A stretch of 64,000 bases of DNA, from assembly GCA_963801035.1 (NCBI GenBank), contig CAWDDF010000003.1:310001-374000 (forward strand). The letters are read 5' to 3'. This stretch comes from JACCZX01 sp963801035. Lineage in GTDB: Bacteria; Pseudomonadota; Gammaproteobacteria; Burkholderiales; Burkholderiaceae_F. Made by a program: the position numbers and the translations under genes. Positions 59,866 to 64,000 of this stretch are shown in pieces. Position 1 is the first letter of the stretch. Each line of letters begins with the position of its first letter. The notes under the pieces are model-generated. The model did no database searches. It saw only the letters and a list, made by a program, of their open reading frames with translations, and was not told where the DNA came from.

Positions 59866-61098
59866 TCAAAAATTGCCGACTACCCATTCCTTCATGCGTC
59901 TCACCGTTTGCTTGAACGAGCCTGTCTGTTGTGCGAGCTTGCGACCGCGCAGACGTTGTGAATGCGCTTCGACCAGCAGACCCATCGCTGTTGCGAAGCG
60001 CGGATTGCGGACCACGTCTGATAGCGAGCCGGTGTAGTTCGGCCAGCCGATGCGAGCGGGTTTTAAAAACACGTCTTCAGCCAACTCGGTCATGCCGGGC
60101 AGCAAGCTCGTCCCGCCGGTCAATACGATTCCCGATGACAGCAACTCTTCGTAACCGGATTCGCGCACCACTTGCTGGGTCAGCGTGAACAGCTCTTCGA
60201 CCCTGGGCTCGATCACCGCGGCAAGCGACTGGCGCGAGAGCAGCCGCGGACCGCGATCGCCGAGCCCCGGGATTTCAATCTTTTCGTTTGGATCGGCCAG
60301 CACTTCCTTCGCGACACCCCAGCGCAGCTTGATGTCCTCCGCGTCTGGAATCGGGGTGCGCAGCGCCATCGCGATGTCGTTCGTGATCTGATCGCCTGCG
60401 ATCGGAATGATCGCGGTATGTCGAATTGCACCGCCGGTGAAAATGGCGATATCAGTCGTGCCGCCGCCAATATCGACGAGCGCCACGCCGAGCTCTTTTT
60501 CATCGGAAGTCAAAGCCGACAGCGATGACGCGAGTGGCTGCAGGATCAAGTCCTGCACTTCCAGGCCGCAACGGCGCACGCACTTGATGATGTTCTGAGC
60601 GGCGGAGACCGCGCCTGTAACGATGTGCACGCGCACCTCGAGCCGAACGCCGCTCATGCCGATCGGCTCGCGAATATCTTCCTGGCCATCGACAATGAAC
60701 TCTTGCGTCAGCACATGCAGAACTTGCTGATCGGTCGGAATGTTCACTGCCTTTGCGGTCTCGATCACCCTCGCGACGTCAGCGGCGGCGACTTCACGAT
60801 CCTTTATCGCGACCATCCCGCTGGAGTTGAAGCTCTTGATGTGGCTACCGGCGATGCCTGTGAAAACGTCGCGAATCTGGCAAGCAGCCATCAGCTCGGC
60901 CTCCTCGAGCGCTCGCCGTATCGATTGCACGGTCGCTTCGATATTGACCACGACACCCTTTCGCAAGCCTTGCGATTCGGCCTGGCCGAGGCCTATTACC
61001 TGGAATCGGCCGTCGGCAAGTACTTCGGCAACAGCCACTACCACTTTCGAGGTGCCGATATCGAGGCCGACGATCAGGTCTTTGCTTTCGTTCCTCAT
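59866..61098 (-). CDS. ftsA: Cell division protein FtsA
   Basis: A 410-residue actin-like ATPase that anchors FtsZ to the membrane. Nucleotide-binding motifs GLDIGTSKVVVAVAEV, VDIGGGTTDIAIF and GIVLTGGTSLLPGM are intact, as is the 1C domain (about 85-165). The C-terminal amphipathic helix FKQTVRRMKEWVVGNF provides membrane attachment. Its ATG overlaps the ftsQ stop (ATGA). The segment between 59760 and 59865 before ftsZ contains nothing but the ftsZ leader. Confidence 0.96.
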   Translation of the reverse strand: MRNESKDLIVGLDIGTSKVVVAVAEVLADGRFQVIGLGQAESQGLRKGVVVNIEATVQSIRRALEEAELMAACQIRDVFTGIAGSHIKSFNSSGMVAIKDREVAAADVARVIETAKAVNIPTDQQVLHVLTQEFIVDGQEDIREPIGMSGVRLEVRVHIVTGAVSAAQNIIKCVRRCGLEVQDLILQPLASSLSALTSDEKELGVALVDIGGGTTDIAIFTGGAIRHTAIIPIAGDQITNDIAMALRTPIPDAEDIKLRWGVAKEVLADPNEKIEIPGLGDRGPRLLSRQSLAAVIEPRVEELFTLTQQVVRESGYEELLSSGIVLTGGTSLLPGMTELAEDVFLKPARIGWPNYTGSLSDVVRNPRFATAMGLLVEAHSQRLRGRKLAQQTGSFKQTVRRMKEWVVGNF

Positions 61099-61874
61099 GG
61101 GCGAACCGTGCGCTCCGATTTCATTGCCTTGGTCGCGCTCGACGCTGCCAGCCCGTTGGGGTAACGCGCGTCGATTCGCATCGGCACACCGCCCATTTGC
61201 GCGACTATCAGTGGGTACGCAGCAATGACCTGCGCCACACGCTCCGCAAGCGGCAGCTCGGCACGATCGCGTCCGAGCTCAATGTGCAGATTGTTGGCTT
61301 GTTTTGAGTCTTCGGGCCTATCGGGCGCCAGCCGCAGCGACCACGCCTTACGATCAGAGATGTCGATGCCAGCAATGTGCAGTGCCAGCGGTGAGAATTG
61401 CGCCGACAGCTCGTAATAGCGGCGCACGGCGTCCTTGGCCGCGCTAACGGGTCCGCTGAACTCAGGCAGTTGACCGTGGACCTCCGCCTCGTCCGGATTG
61501 GCGACGAAGAGTTCGCCGCGATCGGACAACAGCCGCCCGCCCTCCCACACACCCAGCGCCCGATGTTCGGTCAGCGTCACCAGCAGCCGGTCGGGCCACA
61601 CGCGCCGCACCGATGCTGCAGCAACCCAAGGCACTGTCTCTAACAATCGGCGCGTGTCATCCAGCCGCATCGTGAAGTAGTTGCCGCGCAAGCGGCCTGC
61701 CAAGGCCGTGCGGACCGAAGTAGCGGTCACGTGACGCAGATCCCCGCGAACTTCAAGACGCTTCAGTTGAAACTTCGGCTGTTGCGCGAGCCTGAACAGG
61801 GCGGCGGCGCCAACGACTAATACGGAAAGCGCAACGAGAATTGCCGCCAGTCGATTCATCGTGCTCGCACTCAT
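61095..61874 (-). CDS. ftsQ: Cell division protein FtsQ
   Basis: A 259-residue bitopic division protein. Short cytoplasmic tail, one membrane helix (about 8-27, LAAILVALSVLVVGAAALF), a POTRA domain (FQLKRLEVRGDLRHVTATSV through VPWVAAASVRRVWPDRLLVT), and the periplasmic FtsQ domain with HRALGVWEGGRLLSDRGELF. It links FtsB-FtsL to the early ring. It overlaps both ddl and ftsA by four bases, so translation is probably coupled. Confidence 0.95.
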   Translation of the reverse strand: MSASTMNRLAAILVALSVLVVGAAALFRLAQQPKFQLKRLEVRGDLRHVTATSVRTALAGRLRGNYFTMRLDDTRRLLETVPWVAAASVRRVWPDRLLVTLTEHRALGVWEGGRLLSDRGELFVANPDEAEVHGQLPEFSGPVSAAKDAVRRYYELSAQFSPLALHIAGIDISDRKAWSLRLAPDRPEDSKQANNLHIELGRDRAELPLAERVAQVIAAYPLIVAQMGGVPMRIDARYPNGLAASSATKAMKSERTVRP

Positions 61875-62821
61875 GCCGCCGGCCTCCGATCCAACGTCGC
61901 AAGCGACAGAATGCGCAGCGCAAGGTCTTCGTAATCGATGCCCGTGGCTCGCGCAGCTATCGGAACCAGTGAGTGACTCGTCATACCTGGCGACGTGTTG
62001 AGCTCGAGCAAATAGGGCTCATTGCGGCGGCTCAGCATGATGTCGATGCGCCCCCAGCCTCGGGCCCCGAGCGCGTTGTAGGCCTTCACGGAGAGATTAC
62101 GAATGGTTGCGCTCAGCTCCGCGCCGATTGGCGCCGGACACAGGTACTTGGTTTCTTCGCCGAAGTATTTGTTGTGATAGTCGTAGTTCGCATCAGGCGC
62201 ACGGATTTCCACCAGCGGCAACGCCTCCGCCTCGGTGTCCTGACCGAGAATTGCGCAAGTCAACTCTTGGCCGTCGATGAACTCTTCCGCCAACACGACA
62301 TCGTCGTACTTGCGCGCCAACTCGAACGCCTCGGCCATGCCGGAATAGCCGCGTACGCGCGAGATGCCGATCGTCGAGCCCTCATTGGGTGGCTTGACGA
62401 TTAACGGCAGACGTAGCTCGTCGGCCACTTCGTTCAAGTGCGCGCGCTGACCGGATTCGATCACGCGATAGCGCGGCGTCGGTAACTTGTGGGTCTCCCA
62501 TATACGTTTGGTAAATACCTTGTCGATTGCAAGCGCCGACGCCTGCACTCCGCTGCCCGTATACGGAATTTGCAGAGTTTCGAGTACGCCCTGGATCGAA
62601 CCGTCCTCACCGCCTCGCCCGTGCAATGCAATGAATGCGCGGTCGAATTTCGCCGCCTCGAGTTCGCCCAGCGATTGCGTAGCCGGATCGAACGCATGCG
62701 CGTCGACGCCGCGCGCACGCAAGGCATTCAATACGCCCGTGCCGGACATAATCGACACTTCACGCTCCGACGAGCGACCGCCGAACAGCACTCCGACCTT
62801 GCCGAATTCAGCGGCATTCAT
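61871..62821 (-). CDS. ddl: D-alanine-D-alanine ligase
   Basis: A 316-residue ATP-grasp ligase making the D-Ala-D-Ala of peptidoglycan precursors. The start GKVGVLFGGRSSEREVSIMS, HGRGGEDGSIQGVLE, the ATP-grasp VKPPNEGSTIGISRV, and the metal site FLELNTSPGMTSHS-type motif (here LLELNTSPGMTSHSLVP) are all present. It is of the DdlB type found inside division clusters. Four-base overlaps join it to murC upstream and ftsQ downstream. Confidence 0.96.
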   Translation of the reverse strand: MNAAEFGKVGVLFGGRSSEREVSIMSGTGVLNALRARGVDAHAFDPATQSLGELEAAKFDRAFIALHGRGGEDGSIQGVLETLQIPYTGSGVQASALAIDKVFTKRIWETHKLPTPRYRVIESGQRAHLNEVADELRLPLIVKPPNEGSTIGISRVRGYSGMAEAFELARKYDDVVLAEEFIDGQELTCAILGQDTEAEALPLVEIRAPDANYDYHNKYFGEETKYLCPAPIGAELSATIRNLSVKAYNALGARGWGRIDIMLSRRNEPYLLELNTSPGMTSHSLVPIAARATGIDYEDLALRILSLATLDRRPAA

Positions 62822-64000
62822 TCGGCGCCGCCTCCGGTCAGCTTCGACGCGAGCTGACCGATCGAGCCGGCGCCCATCGCTATCACCACATCGCCGTCAC
62901 GCACGACATCGAGCACCGCCGCCGGTAAATCGTCGATCGATTCGACGAAGATCGGTTCGATCTTCCCAGCCACTCGAATCGCGCGGGCAAGAGCGCGCCC
63001 GTCTGCCAAGGCGATCGGCGCTTCGCCTGCGGGGTAGACGTCCGTCAATAGCAATACGTCGGCTGTCGCCAGCACGCGCACGAAATCTTCGAAGCTGTCG
63101 CGGGTGCGCGTGTAGCGATGGGGTTGGAAAGCAAGCACGATGCGGCGGTTCGGAAACGCGCCGCGTGCCGCCTGCAACGTGGCTGTGGCCTCCGCCGGAT
63201 GATGTCCGTAATCGTCGATCAGCGTGAAGTGACCGCCTTTCGGCGTGGGCAGATCGCCGTGTCGGGCGAACCGGCGGCCAACGCCAGTGAACTCTGCAAG
63301 CGCGGCGCTGATCGCCGAGTCCGGAACGCCGAGCTCGATGCCTACTGCAATTGCAGCCAGCGCGTTCGCAACGTTGTGCATGCCAGGCAGGTTCAGAGTG
63401 ATATCTAACGCTGCGGCACCCTCACGCGCCACGCGGAATTTCATCTGCGTTCCGTGTGGGTGTGCATCAAAAGCGCGAACCTGCGAGTCCTCAGCAAAAC
63501 CGTAAGTCAACAGCGGCTTGCGAACCAACGGCAGGATCTCGCGAACGTTCAGGTCGTCGATACACACGATCGCCCGCCCGTAGAACGGCAGCCGCGACAG
63601 GAAATCGATGAACGCTTGCCTCAGCCGTGAGAAGTCATGCCCGTAAGTTTCCATGTGATCGTTGTCGATGTTCGTGACGACGGCGAGCACAGGATTCAAA
63701 TTCAGGAACGAGGCGTCGGACTCGTCCGCCTCGACCACGATGTAATCGCCGCTTCCGAGCCGCGCACTGGAACCAGCGGAGTTAAGGCGGCCGCCGATCA
63801 CGAAGGTCGGATCAAACCCGCCGGCAGCCAGCACACTGGCAACCAGGCTTGTCGTCGTTGTTTTGCCGTGCGTTCCAGCAATGGCAATGCCCTGCTTCAA
63901 TCGCATAAGCTCTGCCAGCATGACGGCGCGCGGAACGATCGGAATCCGCTTGGCTCGTGCTTCTTGAACCTCCGGGTTGTCGTCAGTTACCGCGGTCGAA
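62818..64000 (-). CDS. murC: UDP-N-acetylmuramate-L-alanine ligase, C-terminal part (runs off the right edge)
   Basis: About 393 codons are present and the frame stays open to base 64000, so the N-terminal roughly 75 residues lie outside. The visible part begins VTDDNPEVQEARAKRIPIVP and continues with the ATP-binding GIAIAGTHGKTTTTSLVASV, VVEADESDASFLNL, NIDNDHMETYG and the C-terminal DDYGHHPAEATATL. MurC adds the first amino acid to UDP-MurNAc. It is the paralogue of the Mpl domain at 15-17 kb. The ddl ATG overlaps its stop. Confidence 0.96.
   Translation of the reverse strand, partial: STAVTDDNPEVQEARAKRIPIVPRAVMLAELMRLKQGIAIAGTHGKTTTTSLVASVLAAGGFDPTFVIGGRLNSAGSSARLGSGDYIVVEADESDASFLNLNPVLAVVTNIDNDHMETYGHDFSRLRQAFIDFLSRLPFYGRAIVCIDDLNVREILPLVRKPLLTYGFAEDSQVRAFDAHPHGTQMKFRVAREGAAALDITLNLPGMHNVANALAAIAVGIELGVPDSAISAALAEFTGVGRRFARHGDLPTPKGGHFTLIDDYGHHPAEATATLQAARGAFPNRRIVLAFQPHRYTRTRDSFEDFVRVLATADVLLLTDVYPAGEAPIALADGRALARAIRVAGKIEPIFVESIDDLPAAVLDVVRDGDVVIAMGAGSIGQLASKLTGGGAE

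Overview
The window looks like a stretch of housekeeping chromosome from a betaproteobacterium, most likely of the order Burkholderiales. The basis is family content and gene order: ddl-ftsQ-ftsA-ftsZ-lpxC followed by a DciA-like gene, an M23 peptidase, secA and argJ; ffh next to a CcsA-like gene, a PP0621 gene, pilS-pilR and ampD; zapD-yacG beside coaE-pilD-pilC-pilB; and accB-accC-prmA followed by a zinc-ribbon/DUF3426 gene. I cannot name a genus. No phage, insertion sequence, CRISPR array or rRNA operon is visible; the only tRNA is tRNA-Pro(CGG).

Layout. 0-9.7 kb: the truncated start of transketolase, a fused SpeD-SpeE polyamine enzyme, rsmE, maeB, a membrane-anchored lytic transglycosylase, ubiD with a KTSC-domain gene, and mgtE. 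9.7-17.2 kb, all leftward: mtgA, aroE, a TonB-like protein, an RNB ribonuclease, an SDR reductase and an Mpl ligase fused to a YqiA-like hydrolase. 17.2-23.6 kb, rightward: a conserved unknown, aroQ, accB, accC, prmA, a frameshifted DUF3426 gene and a PfkB kinase. 23.6-34.6 kb, leftward: yggT, a histone H1-like gene, nrdAB with paired NrdR boxes, ampD, pilR, pilS, a PP0621 protein and a CcsA-like protein. 34.6-42.6 kb: ffh, repeat element copy A, a Tat-type transglycosylase, proS, rppH, proB, obgE, rpmA and rplU. 42.6-49.5 kb, rightward: ispB, tRNA-Pro, pilB, pilC (frameshifted), pilD, coaE, zapD and yacG. 49.5-64 kb, mostly leftward: a Nudix/ThiE-like fusion, a DUF815 ATPase, argJ, secA, repeat element copy B, an M23 peptidase, dciA (rightward), lpxC, ftsZ, ftsA, ftsQ, ddl and the truncated murC.

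How it fits together. Cell-wall synthesis, division and recycling dominate (murC, ddl, ftsQAZ, lpxC, mtgA, mpl, ampD, two transglycosylases, M23, zapD). Type IV pilus biogenesis (pilBCD) and its two-component regulator (pilSR) lie about 10 kb apart. Start-stop overlaps of the GTGA/ATGA type are common (ampD/pilR, proB/obgE, DUF815/argJ, Nudix/DUF815, ftsA/ftsQ/ddl/murC), suggesting translational coupling.

Most notable. A structured intergenic repeat of about 420-440 bp occurs twice in opposite orientation (36.05-36.49 and 55.68-56.09 kb). Each copy holds two mutually inverted hairpin modules whose stems differ by compensatory base-pair changes. Other points: a decayed accB 3'-end copy between accB and accC, an Mpl-YqiA fusion, tandem NrdR boxes with exact 31-bp spacing, a possible small RNA near nrdB, and three single-base frameshifts (nrdB, pilC, DUF3426) in genes expected to be functional, which may be sequence errors.
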